Source: DRWZ01 sp964601505
GTDB lineage: Bacteria; Calescibacteriota; Calescibacteriia; Calescibacteriales; Calescibacteriaceae
Length of the DNA stretch: 64,000 bases
Direction of reading: 5' to 3'
Assembly: GCA_964601505.1 (NCBI GenBank)
Contig: CAZRNR010000005.1
Coordinates: forward strand, 1-64,000
Every line of letters starts with the position of its first letter. Position 1 is the stretch's first letter. The notes beneath the pieces were generated by a model. That model did no database searches, had not been told where the DNA came from, and worked only from the letters and a program-made list of their open reading frames with translations. Below, one piece after another: positions 17,542 through 26,720 of this stretch. The position numbers were made by a program, and so were the translations under genes.

Positions 17542-17736
17542 AACATAGATTATATATCATAAGAAGCAAACAATTTGTTTTTTGGGAATACTTTACTGAA
17601 TTCGTATTTATATCATTATAAAATGAATATCCCTCAATCCCCTTCCACTATTCGCTGCACTTCAAAACCATTATAACGAAAAATCCATAGTGAAAACACA
17701 TAAAATATCAAAATATCTATATATTAATTTTTCAAT

Positions 17737-18504
17737 ATGATCACGGTCTTCATACTCATGTTAGCCTTTGATGAGAATTGTTATAATGGAGTCATTACAG
17801 ATTGCTTGAACGCTGCAAAACTATATGAAAAAGAGAAGAACTACGCAAAAAGTATTGAATTTTTAGACGCAGCTTGCATACTCGGAGATGGATATTCATG
17901 TCTAAAGTTATCACACATATATTTAAAAAACCTCTGGGAAAACGTAAGAACGATAGATGATAAAACAAGACACAAAGTTAGTTATGCCTACTCTTTAAGA
18001 GCGTACGAGATTTTAGGTATCGAAAAAGTATATTATGCGTTTTGCAAAGATTTTGAATTATCAAGTGGATGTTTATACCTTAGCAACATATACGGGGAAC
18101 AAGGAAAAACAGAGGAGAGAAACAAACTTCTACAGAAGGCTCATGAAATAGCGTCAAAAGGTTGCACAGCAGGGAAAGGAGAGGATTGCTTTACACTTGG
18201 TATTATGTATTATTACGGCGTGCTTTTGAATAAAGATGAGAAAAAAGCAATAGAGATTTTGCAAAAATCATGCGATCTTAAAATTGCTGGAGCATGCTTT
18301 TATCTTAAAGATATATATGAATCCGGGAACATCATCCCTAAAGATGAAAAAAAGTCGTTTGAATACCTCAAAAAAGCCTGCGAATATTTTGAACCAAATG
18401 CTTGTTATGAACTCTGGAAGAAGAAAAAAAATAAAGAGTATCTCCTAACAGCATGTGATCTTGGACATAAACAATCATGTTCTGAACTGAACACAAAGAA
18501 ATGA
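17737..18504 (+). CDS. Cys-rich Sel1/TPR-like repeat protein (Hcp-like)
   Basis: 255 residues. A short hydrophobic start (about 2-10) may be a weak signal peptide. The remainder consists of Sel1-type helical repeats, for example ACILGDGYSCLKLSHIY, GCTAGKGEDCFTLGIMYYYG and ACEYFEPNACYELW. Most repeats carry a pair of Cys eight residues apart, the pattern seen in Helicobacter cysteine-rich proteins, where each pair forms a disulphide bridge that staples the repeat. That suggests an exported protein. No partner gene is adjacent; a protein-protein scaffold role is inferred. Confidence 0.72.
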   Translation: MITVFILMLAFDENCYNGVITDCLNAAKLYEKEKNYAKSIEFLDAACILGDGYSCLKLSHIYLKNLWENVRTIDDKTRHKVSYAYSLRAYEILGIEKVYYAFCKDFELSSGCLYLSNIYGEQGKTEERNKLLQKAHEIASKGCTAGKGEDCFTLGIMYYYGVLLNKDEKKAIEILQKSCDLKIAGACFYLKDIYESGNIIPKDEKKSFEYLKKACEYFEPNACYELWKKKKNKEYLLTACDLGHKQSCSELNTKK

Positions 18505-18802
18505 AAAAGTCCTTACGCCTATTTAGCAGTATGAAAAAATAGATGTATCAAAGTATGAAGCCTCAAAAATCCGGATTCCAAAATTATAAAGAAGGCTTAC
18601 CAGATGTTGCTTCAATTATAGAATAAATGTTTTAAGTTCCAATGATCCAATCAAATAGTCAAAGTGAATCCAGAAAGTTGAGTTGGAAATATGATTAGAT
18701 GTGAGAGATTTAATTTTTACAGATTTTAACCGTAATATGATCTTTGGTCTTCAATGAGGATTTCCTTACATTTTGATTGATTTGAAATAGAGAAAGAAGA
18801 TT
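18505..18802. other. Non-coding stretch, 298 bp
   Basis: AT-rich DNA between the convergent Sel1-type gene and the first membrane gene of the radical SAM cluster. No hairpin terminator or other motif is recognised. Confidence 0.4.
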
Positions 18803-20449
18803 CTATTTCTCCGAGGATATTACCATATACGCTTGATTTTTAAAAAGGATATTCATATCAATTCCTTCATATCTTGCAGATTCTTTGAACATATCTTCAA
18901 ACCTTGCATCTATCAGGACATACTTAGTTTTCCGCAGAAGGAATCTTATTATTTTTAACTTATCTTCTTTTTCACCTCTATGGTATGCAAGTAGGACAAG
19001 CGGAGGATTTGCTTTAGCGCCACTATAGTACCAAAAAGCTATAGGCATAGAGAAGACATAAATTTCATTTTCCAATTTGTTTTGCAAAACGAAATTAACC
19101 ACATCTTTTGTTTCTTTTTCCTTAAAGTATGGCAGATAGTAATCACTTATCTTATACACATCTGAGATACGAAGCAACATAGCTAAAACAAGGATAACCC
19201 ACAAGTCTTTTGCAAAATTTTCTATCTTAAAAAGCACTTTTACAAAGAGGCAGGAGAAAACCGGAAGTATAGTATAGAGCATCTTTGGTACAGCAGGTAT
19301 TATTACATCCAATAAAAGGAACAAGAATAAGCTAACGATTATAAAGATGACCTCAAAACTTTTTGTAAAAAAAATTATTCCGAATATCAAAGTTATAGCG
19401 AGAACAATTGTATTAGCTGTATCAGAGATAAAGTGCAGGTCTGATTTCTGAGATATAAAGCCATAACCTAAGTATATATCTGACAAAGAAAAAGAGCTTT
19501 TTAATTTTACGAATGCTTCTTTGACGAAACAACAACTGGACAAAGTCTGTGATAATCCTTGAAATATTTTTGGGATGATTTTATCTAATGAGAAACCTTC
19601 AACTTTTTGACCGAAGAAATTATATAATTCAGTATAAGCGTTGTAAAATATGCAATCCTTACAAACCTTTTGATAGTGATCTGCCATTTTTTCAGCTAGT
19701 TTTATGTGTATGATGTAAGGGATCAGAAAGGATAAACTTATGATCGATGATAAAAGAACAGCTTTAAGATTTTTTGTTCTGATAATCTGAGTTATGTAAG
19801 CACCAAGAACAAGGTGTATTGAAGGAGCATAAGAGTAAAGAGCAAGTCCACCAAAAATAGAGGAGATCTTATATCTCCCTTCAAGAAGGAATGCGATGAA
19901 CAAATTTAGAAATATAGCAGATTGAAGGTGATGGAACTGAAGAATCAAGGAATAAAATGAAGGAGAAAAGATGATAAATAACAAAAAAAATAGTTTAGTT
20001 ATCTCCTTCCTTATAAAGTTTTGAAAAAGAACGGAAGCCAACTTCAGAGAAGAAAAGAAGTATAAAATAACCATGGAGATAAAGGTTAAAGCTATAGACT
20101 CTGGAATTAATTTGAACCTTCTTAAAGGTTCGGAAATATAATACGTTAGAAAAGGAGTGTAATAGAAAACCCAAGAGATCATTATTTCTTTTCCGAAAAT
20201 GGTGAGTGTAAGATAAGGGAAAAAAGATTTCAGTTTGATTTTAATAAATCCAATATTGAAGACCAACTCTTCCATCTCTTGAGAGTATATAAATTCATCT
20301 TTCTGGAAATCAATACCAAATATCACCGGTGGCCAGACCGAAACAATTCCAACTCCTTCTGAATGCACTGACTGACGCAAATAGATGGAAACAATGATAG
20401 AAAAGGAAAAGCAAATAAAAGCAAATAGAATGTAATGCACCTTTTTCAT
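18803..20449 (-). CDS. Polytopic membrane protein, possible GT-C-type glycosyltransferase
   Basis: 548 residues with a hydrophobic N-terminus and about ten predicted membrane helices, then a C-terminal soluble part (from about 455) with YVLIDARFEDMF near the end. The first outer loop contains acidic and aromatic residues (FQKDEFIYSQEMEEL), the place where GT-C enzymes carry their acidic motif. Overall architecture and the soluble tail are like GT39/PMT-related proteins, but I see no decisive signature. It diverges from the first radical SAM gene with only 19 bp between the start codons. Confidence 0.5.
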   Translation of the reverse strand: MKKVHYILFAFICFSFSIIVSIYLRQSVHSEGVGIVSVWPPVIFGIDFQKDEFIYSQEMEELVFNIGFIKIKLKSFFPYLTLTIFGKEIMISWVFYYTPFLTYYISEPLRRFKLIPESIALTFISMVILYFFSSLKLASVLFQNFIRKEITKLFFLLFIIFSPSFYSLILQFHHLQSAIFLNLFIAFLLEGRYKISSIFGGLALYSYAPSIHLVLGAYITQIIRTKNLKAVLLSSIISLSFLIPYIIHIKLAEKMADHYQKVCKDCIFYNAYTELYNFFGQKVEGFSLDKIIPKIFQGLSQTLSSCCFVKEAFVKLKSSFSLSDIYLGYGFISQKSDLHFISDTANTIVLAITLIFGIIFFTKSFEVIFIIVSLFLFLLLDVIIPAVPKMLYTILPVFSCLFVKVLFKIENFAKDLWVILVLAMLLRISDVYKISDYYLPYFKEKETKDVVNFVLQNKLENEIYVFSMPIAFWYYSGAKANPPLVLLAYHRGEKEDKLKIIRFLLRKTKYVLIDARFEDMFKESARYEGIDMNILFKNQAYMVISSEK

Positions 20450-20468
20450 GAAAACTTATTAATATCTT

Positions 20469-21548
20469 ATGGTAATGTTCATCGACTTCGTAATGAGCAG
20501 GTTTGGCATCTCAAAAATAACTAGAGACATTCAAAAGATAAATTTCATAATAAAAAAGATATTACCGAAAGACAATCCGGAAATATCTATAAAAAGGTTA
20601 AAAAATCTTTTTCTATCTTTCATAGCATGGAGATACGGCTTTTTTTTAGGTGATATAAAACCGATCATTCTGCAAGTCGAGACGGTAAGCGGATGTAATT
20701 TCAACTGCATAATGTGCAGGGCTGGGAGTCTCAAAAAAGAGTTCATGACCTATGATGAATTTGAGAAAATATTATACAAAATCCCGGAAGCTTTCGTGAT
20801 AATAATGAATCTTGCTGGAGAACCATTTCTGTCTAAAGATACATTGAAATTGATAAGATACGCAAGCCTTGAAAGAAAAGCAATAGTTAATATATTTTCT
20901 AATTTCTCCGTTTTACCAGATCCGTATGAAGTTTTAAATTCAGGACTTTACGAGATACACGCTTCAATAGATACATTTGATCCAATAAAGTTCTCAAAGA
21001 TAAGAGAAGGAGGTAAGCTTGAAAAGGTAATTTCAAATCTTGAAACACTCATCGAAACAAGGAAGAAAATTAAGAAATCACTCCCGATAATAAGCATAAA
21101 CGCTGTTTGTTCTGAAGAAACCATAGAGGATACAGAGGATATAATTTTGAATGCTATAAAAATAGGAGTAGATAGAGTAAAGTTTCAAAGATTATTGTTC
21201 GATATTCCCGAACTGCATCGTCCTTCTCAGAAATCTCAGCAATATCTTCTTTATCTGAAAAAGAAATACAAGGATAAAATAGATGTCATCCTGAACAACT
21301 TTGAAAATATTGGTGATAAATCAGATGGTTATTGTTACCTTGCATACTTTATGTTAGCGATAAAAGTAAACGGGGATGTTTATCCTTGCTGTATGCCTTA
21401 TCCGAATTTCTTTCCTTTTGAGTCAATTATGGGCAATATATTTGCTTCAAACAACTCATGGAATAAAAAAAGAATGGAATTTGTGAGCAATTTCCGAGAT
21501 TCTCCACCAAACTTTTGCCAAATATGTCCGCTATACTATAGAAAATGA
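20469..21548 (+). CDS. Radical SAM protein with C-terminal SPASM-like Cys region (copy 1)
   Basis: 359 residues. The [4Fe-4S] SAM-binding motif is SGCNFNCIMC (Cys76, 80, 83). NLAGEPFLS corresponds to the GGE region and HASIDTFD to a strand in the barrel. Extra Cys residues lie at the end in GYCYLAY, YPCCMPYP and FCQICP, as in SPASM/twitch auxiliary cluster domains. Such enzymes generate a 5'-deoxyadenosyl radical; the substrate here is unknown. It shares extensive stretches with the two copies downstream. The stop overlaps the next gene's start by 4 bases (ATGA). A downstream ATG at 20493 is an alternative start. Confidence 0.85.
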   Translation: MVMFIDFVMSRFGISKITRDIQKINFIIKKILPKDNPEISIKRLKNLFLSFIAWRYGFFLGDIKPIILQVETVSGCNFNCIMCRAGSLKKEFMTYDEFEKILYKIPEAFVIIMNLAGEPFLSKDTLKLIRYASLERKAIVNIFSNFSVLPDPYEVLNSGLYEIHASIDTFDPIKFSKIREGGKLEKVISNLETLIETRKKIKKSLPIISINAVCSEETIEDTEDIILNAIKIGVDRVKFQRLLFDIPELHRPSQKSQQYLLYLKKKYKDKIDVILNNFENIGDKSDGYCYLAYFMLAIKVNGDVYPCCMPYPNFFPFESIMGNIFASNNSWNKKRMEFVSNFRDSPPNFCQICPLYYRK

Positions 21549-23017
21549 AATTAAATCTAGCTTCAGCTTTTTTCATACTTTGCTCACTCCTCATCTTGTA
21601 TCCGAAAAATCTGGAAGAACTTTTCTACTATGATGATAACCCAGTAAGATATGCGATAGCAAAAAAGTGGGTCGAAAACAAGTTAAGCTATGATGAAAAA
21701 ATTCTCTTCCTTGCTTATGGATCTTCTGAGATCTACATACCATTCTTTTACATTGCGAAATTTTTGAACATAAGCTATGAACTCACATACAATCTAGTAT
21801 CTCTGGTACTATTTATCTCCACACTTTTATATGTTATGTCTCTTACAAGAAGAGAAGAGAAAAATTTTTATTTCATAACAGGATTATTTACTCTATTTGG
21901 AATAGTATGTGTCGCGAAAGGTTCTCTACACTGGTTTATAGCATCGAGCATAATTTTTGGCGTGTTATATTCTAAATCTGTAAAAATTTTACACTATGTT
22001 ATGGTCGGATTTTCTTACATAATCTCTCCACCGTCAATAGTACCATCAGTTCTCATATCATTGGCTCTGTTGTTCAATGGAGAAAGAAAAAAATCTATGG
22101 TTTTTATCCTATCACTACCAATGCTTTTGGTGAAAATAGTGTTGGTTCATCCTATAGTTATACTCGATGCGAAAAGATCTTTAGATAGGAATTTTGGAAA
22201 AGACATCATAGATTGGTCACTTAATTCTTTCTGTCCTCCGGATTTGCGTGTATTCATCAGACCGATATTATTAGATTATTTCAAAGCACCCGTTCTCCCA
22301 GCGTTAGTTCTGTACACGATATCAATGAGGGCTATTTTAACGAAAGATAGATTTGCAATTTTATTATTCTCATTTTTCTATGTAACCGCTTTCTTCTCAG
22401 TTTTTATCATCAAATTACAGTTAAAAGGATATGAAATATCAAAGTATTTAGTTTCAATCTTCTCCTTTATTTTCGCGTCGAACCCGTTTAGGCATGTTCC
22501 ACTGCTTATGAGCTATCTCATTATTAAATCTGACCAGAATAAATACGACAAAATATTAACGAAATTTATTCTTGTATCACTATTTTTTTATTCAATATCA
22601 TCTTTGATCAAAGATGAGGGTGAACTACCAACGGGTTTTCCAAAAGAAATAAAAAGTATTATAGAATTCCTTAGGAATTCTGATTCAAAAAACATCCTTT
22701 TTGAAGGAGATATACACACCATACAAAACAATAAATTAATCCATCCGCTTTACAACTCTCACATAATACCATACATATCAGAAGAAGTAGAAGGTAAAAA
22801 ATTTTACGGTGGAATAATTCCGTTGTATTCTAGCAAATACAATTTTTTCGCCGGAAGGTTTAACCTGAAACCCCTTGAAAATTCTGATATACTGGATTTC
22901 ATTGAAGATAAAAAAATAGACATGGTTATCTGCTGGACAGATATCTGTTCAGAATTTTTCAGCTCGAGCTATGAAAAAGAGGAAATAGGGAAATTCAAAA
23001 TCATAAGGTTAAAGTAG
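21545..23017 (+). CDS. GT-C-like polytopic membrane protein (copy 1)
   Basis: 490 residues. After the first membrane helix comes the loop LEELFYYDDNPVRYAIAKKW, with a DD motif like that of GT-C glycosyltransferases that use polyprenyl-phosphate sugars. About ten helices follow, and the C-terminal soluble domain (about 370-490) contains ILFEGDIHTIQ, HPLYNSHIIPYI and KFYGGIIPLYSS, as in uncharacterised GT39-like proteins where a nucleotide- or ligand-like H-x-x-x-G-G region closes the chain. It is translationally coupled to the radical SAM gene in front. Substrate and role are unknown; glycosyl transfer is inferred. Confidence 0.6.
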   Translation: MKLNLASAFFILCSLLILYPKNLEELFYYDDNPVRYAIAKKWVENKLSYDEKILFLAYGSSEIYIPFFYIAKFLNISYELTYNLVSLVLFISTLLYVMSLTRREEKNFYFITGLFTLFGIVCVAKGSLHWFIASSIIFGVLYSKSVKILHYVMVGFSYIISPPSIVPSVLISLALLFNGERKKSMVFILSLPMLLVKIVLVHPIVILDAKRSLDRNFGKDIIDWSLNSFCPPDLRVFIRPILLDYFKAPVLPALVLYTISMRAILTKDRFAILLFSFFYVTAFFSVFIIKLQLKGYEISKYLVSIFSFIFASNPFRHVPLLMSYLIIKSDQNKYDKILTKFILVSLFFYSISSLIKDEGELPTGFPKEIKSIIEFLRNSDSKNILFEGDIHTIQNNKLIHPLYNSHIIPYISEEVEGKKFYGGIIPLYSSKYNFFAGRFNLKPLENSDILDFIEDKKIDMVICWTDICSEFFSSSYEKEEIGKFKIIRLK

Positions 23018-23098
23018 ATATTAAATCAATATAGAAACATCAAGCAAAAACCAAATTCATACCCAAAATACATTGAGTGAATTAATTATATATAACTA

Positions 23099-24148
23099 AT
23101 GATACTGAAAAGCAAACTCGGAATTTCATTTATTGGAAAAGCAAATATAGAAAGGTTGATTTATATAACTTGCAAGATTTTCCCTCAAGATTCAAAAACA
23201 TTAAAAAGGCTTAAAAATCTATTGCTTTCTCTGATAGCTTGGAGATACGGTATAATTTTAGAAAGTATAAAGCCTGTCATCTTACAGGTTGAAGTTGTAA
23301 GAGGATGCAATTTCAATTGCATAATGTGCAGAGCTGGGGAGCTTGAAAAGGAATTCATGGAATTTGAACAATTCAAAAAAATTTTAGATAAATTTGAAGA
23401 ATCTATAGCATTAATACTCAACCTTGAAGGAGAACCATTTCTGTCAAAAGATATATTGAGGATGATAAACTATGCAAGTGAAAGAAAAAAAATGATAGTA
23501 AGCTTGTTTTCGAATTTTTCAGTAATACCAAAACCAGAAGAGATAATAAGTTCTGGCTTATACGAGATAAATGCATCTATTGATACCTTTGATGCCAAGA
23601 AATTCTCACAATTAAGACAGAATGGAAACCTAAAAATAGTTCTTAAGAATTTATCAGCAGTCATTGAGACGAGAAAGAAAATGGGGAAAAGTATACCTAT
23701 AATAAGCTTGAATGCAACATACTCTAAAGAGAACGCTGAAGATGCAGAAAACATAATTCAAAACTCAATAAATTTAGGTGTAGATAGAGTTAAATTTCAG
23801 AAACTTCTCAAAAACCTCCCCAGAACTCATGTCAAATTAAATATTCCCGGTAAATCAGAAATTGAGCATCTTATAAAGCTGAAGGATAAATATAGAAAAA
23901 AGATAGATGTCATATTGAACAATTTTGAATTCAGCGACCCCAAAGGTTACTGCTATCTTGCGTATCTAATGCAGGTAATAAGAGTGAACGGAGAAACATA
24001 TCCTTGCTGTATGCCGCATCCGTTTTTAGAAAATGGTTCTTTTGGATATCTTCTGAAAGATGAGAACAGAAGAGAAAGATTTATCAGAGATTTTAGAAAG
24101 TCGCCTAAAAAATTTTGTCAGCAATGTGAAATGTATTACAGGAAGTGA
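23099..24148 (+). CDS. Radical SAM protein with C-terminal SPASM-like Cys region (copy 2)
   Basis: 349 residues, a close paralogue of copy 1. The cluster motif is RGCNFNCIMC (Cys70, 74, 77), followed by NLEGEPFLS and NASIDTFDAKKFS. The C-terminal Cys set (GYCYLAY, YPCCMPHP, FCQQCEMYYRK) is the same as in copy 1. Both copies share an N-terminal helical extension ending in IAWRYG about 20 residues before the cluster. The stop overlaps the start of copy 3 by 4 bases. The 81-bp gap in front separates it from the first pair and may hold a promoter. Confidence 0.85.
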   Translation: MILKSKLGISFIGKANIERLIYITCKIFPQDSKTLKRLKNLLLSLIAWRYGIILESIKPVILQVEVVRGCNFNCIMCRAGELEKEFMEFEQFKKILDKFEESIALILNLEGEPFLSKDILRMINYASERKKMIVSLFSNFSVIPKPEEIISSGLYEINASIDTFDAKKFSQLRQNGNLKIVLKNLSAVIETRKKMGKSIPIISLNATYSKENAEDAENIIQNSINLGVDRVKFQKLLKNLPRTHVKLNIPGKSEIEHLIKLKDKYRKKIDVILNNFEFSDPKGYCYLAYLMQVIRVNGETYPCCMPHPFLENGSFGYLLKDENRRERFIRDFRKSPKKFCQQCEMYYRK

Positions 24149-25230
24149 AATTTATGGTTAAAAATAAACTGAAAAGGTTTCTAAATAAAATCAAGATGAA
24201 TTGTCTTATCTTTTTAAAAGCATTCCCCCCACAAAAACCAATATTAGCTTCCAAGAGGCTAGAAAACTTTATCAAAACATATATGTCTTGGAAATATGGA
24301 GCCAAGTTTGAAGATTTACAACCGTGTATGATTCAGATAGAGAATGTAAGAGGATGTAATATAAACTGCACCATGTGCAATGCCGGAAACTTTCCCAAAA
24401 TGTTCATTTCCTTTGATCAGTTCAAGAAAACTTTGAACATGTTTCCGAAAACCTTTCTTCTCGCACTTTACTACTGGGGAGAACCATTCTTATCAAGGGA
24501 AACTCTTAAAATTTCAAAATATGCTAGCTTCGAAAAAAATATGCTAGTCAAAACATCCTCAAACTTCACAGTTATACCAGACCCGAAAGAAATCATCGAA
24601 TCGGGAATATATCATATAAAAGCATCAATAGATACATTTGATGAGAAGAAATTTGCTGAAATCAGAAAAAATGGGAATCTAAAAAAGATAACCTCAAACC
24701 TGGAAAATCTGATAAAAACAAAAAATAAAATGAAGAAATTTTTCCCCATAATAAGCATAAATTCCGTAGTCATGGATGAAAACTTGGAAGATCTTGAAGA
24801 CATCGTAAAAAAATCAATAGATCTTGGAGTAGATAGTGTTGAATTTTTGAGATTTCTCGGAATCCCGGGAAAGTCAAATTATGAATACAAAGATAAGAGA
24901 AAGGTTTTCAGTACTCTGAAAAAAATTCAGGAGAAGTATTCTGGTGAGATAGACATACTCATTCATAATTTTGAGAATTTTGGGACATATCAGAATAGAT
25001 TTTGCCACTATGCATATTTTTCAAGTGTTATTGATATATATGGGAACATGTTTTGTCAGTTCTTTATTCTTGATCCTAATTTTCAACCAGAATTATCAGG
25101 ATTTGGCAATATATTCAAATCAGAAGTGAGAGATGTTTTAAGAAGAAGAAATTTTTTCATTTCAGATTTCAGGAAAGGCTCACCCGAACGCTGCAGATAT
25201 TGTCCCCTTGATCTCAGAAGACAACAATGA
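24145..25230 (+). CDS. Radical SAM protein with C-terminal SPASM-like Cys region (copy 3, divergent)
   Basis: 361 residues. The motif is RGCNINCTMC (Cys71, 75, 78), then YWGEPFLS and KASIDTFDEKKFAE. The C-terminal region differs from copies 1 and 2: the Cys-Cys pair is replaced by FCQFF, the CYLAY Cys is in FCHYAY, and the end has RCRYCPLDLRR. It therefore probably carries a modified auxiliary cluster and a separate substrate or step. It is coupled by 4-base overlaps to copy 2 upstream and the second GT-C-like gene downstream. Confidence 0.83.
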   Translation: MKFMVKNKLKRFLNKIKMNCLIFLKAFPPQKPILASKRLENFIKTYMSWKYGAKFEDLQPCMIQIENVRGCNINCTMCNAGNFPKMFISFDQFKKTLNMFPKTFLLALYYWGEPFLSRETLKISKYASFEKNMLVKTSSNFTVIPDPKEIIESGIYHIKASIDTFDEKKFAEIRKNGNLKKITSNLENLIKTKNKMKKFFPIISINSVVMDENLEDLEDIVKKSIDLGVDSVEFLRFLGIPGKSNYEYKDKRKVFSTLKKIQEKYSGEIDILIHNFENFGTYQNRFCHYAYFSSVIDIYGNMFCQFFILDPNFQPELSGFGNIFKSEVRDVLRRRNFFISDFRKGSPERCRYCPLDLRRQQ

Positions 25231-26720
25231 AAAGATATGCTATAAACTTTATTTTTCTGATTCTCTGCTCCGCGGCTATTTTGTACCCTAAAAACATTAA
25301 AGAACTTTTCTACTACGATGATAACCCGATAAGGTACATGGTAGCAAAAATGTTTGTGGATGGTAGGTTATCCCGAGAAGATAAGATGTTTTTCATATCT
25401 TATGGTTCTTCTGAAATATACCTTCCATTTTTCTTTATAGCCAAGCACATAAAAGCAGAATACCAGATCACATATAATATAGTATCTTTAATTTTTTTCG
25501 TGCTCTGCATATCATATATTTCTTTCATTTTTCGAAAAGATGAGGGAAACTTGAAACTTGTCACATATATTATGACATTACTCGGAATAATATGTGTGAA
25601 AAAAGGTTCAATACACTGGCTTATCTCATCGACAATTTTCCTTTCAACTCTTTTATCAACCAAGCTCTCGATAACTCGGTTCTTACTTATGGGTTTAGCA
25701 TATTTGATATCCCCTACACTAATAATTACCTCAATTATATTTTCCATAATATTTCTGGTTCGAGGAGAAAAGAAAAGAGCTATATTTCTAATCAGCCCAT
25801 TCTTGATAATTCTTCCAAAAACAATAATCATATCTGAAATGACGCTCAATGAAATAAGAGAACTGATATCTCTGGATTCTATAACGAGCAGAAAGATATC
25901 AGAGACGATAAAACCAACTATACCTGCAAGCTTTTATGCTTTTTTAAGATTCTTTTCAGTTGATTATGTTGATAACAAAATTTCTGCCATCCTTATAACA
26001 TACATAATATCCGCAAGGGCTATTTTTCTCACAAAACATAAAAAAGCTTTATTTATCTTTGCGCTGTTCTATATACTGGTTGGATTTTCAATTGCGGCTT
26101 TCAAAATATGGGGGAGTGGATTGAGAACATGGGAAAGTATTATAATCAGTATATTTGGAGTTCTATTTGTCTCAAATCCTTTCAGACATGCTCCTATTAT
26201 CGTCTCATATCTAATCGCCACCTCAGATGTCAATAGATATGATAAAATCATCAACAAAGCAGTCATATTCATACTTGTATTTTGGTCTATAACGAATCTG
26301 ATCAAAGGCAAAGGTGAGCTACCAGAAAAGGTTCCACATGATGTCAAGAACCTCATAGAATTTCTAAATAATTCAGAAATAAAGAACATACTCATAGAAG
26401 GAGATACCCATATTTTGGAAAAATGGAAACTTATCCATCCAATCTATAATTCCCACATTGTATCATACATAGTAGCCGAAACAGAAAACAAGAAATTCTA
26501 TGGTGGTATTATACCTTGGGATTCTTTCAAATTCAATTTTATTGCTGGAAAGTTCAAATCAAAACCCATCCATGAATCAGATATAAAAGACTTCATAAAA
26601 GAAAAAAATATAGATATGGTTGTATGCTGGACAAATAAGTGTAAAAATTTCTTTAGAAATTCAGGAGAGATTGATGAATTTGGATTTTTCTTAGTGGTAA
26701 CGCTTGAAAGACAGAAATAA
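25227..26720 (+). CDS. GT-C-like polytopic membrane protein (copy 2)
   Basis: 497 residues, paralogous to the protein at 21545-23017 along its whole length. The loop IKELFYYDDNPIRYMVAKMF keeps the DD motif; the C-terminal domain keeps ILIEGDTHILE, HPIYNSHIVSYI and KFYGGIIPWDS; and both end in a M-V-x-C-W-T motif. The start codon overlaps the stop of radical SAM copy 3. The 3' end overlaps the 3' end of the convergent cyclase-fold gene by 30 bp, a tight packing. Glycosyl transfer is inferred from the loop motif and fold only. Confidence 0.6.
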   Translation: MKRYAINFIFLILCSAAILYPKNIKELFYYDDNPIRYMVAKMFVDGRLSREDKMFFISYGSSEIYLPFFFIAKHIKAEYQITYNIVSLIFFVLCISYISFIFRKDEGNLKLVTYIMTLLGIICVKKGSIHWLISSTIFLSTLLSTKLSITRFLLMGLAYLISPTLIITSIIFSIIFLVRGEKKRAIFLISPFLIILPKTIIISEMTLNEIRELISLDSITSRKISETIKPTIPASFYAFLRFFSVDYVDNKISAILITYIISARAIFLTKHKKALFIFALFYILVGFSIAAFKIWGSGLRTWESIIISIFGVLFVSNPFRHAPIIVSYLIATSDVNRYDKIINKAVIFILVFWSITNLIKGKGELPEKVPHDVKNLIEFLNNSEIKNILIEGDTHILEKWKLIHPIYNSHIVSYIVAETENKKFYGGIIPWDSFKFNFIAGKFKSKPIHESDIKDFIKEKNIDMVVCWTNKCKNFFRNSGEIDEFGFFLVVTLERQK

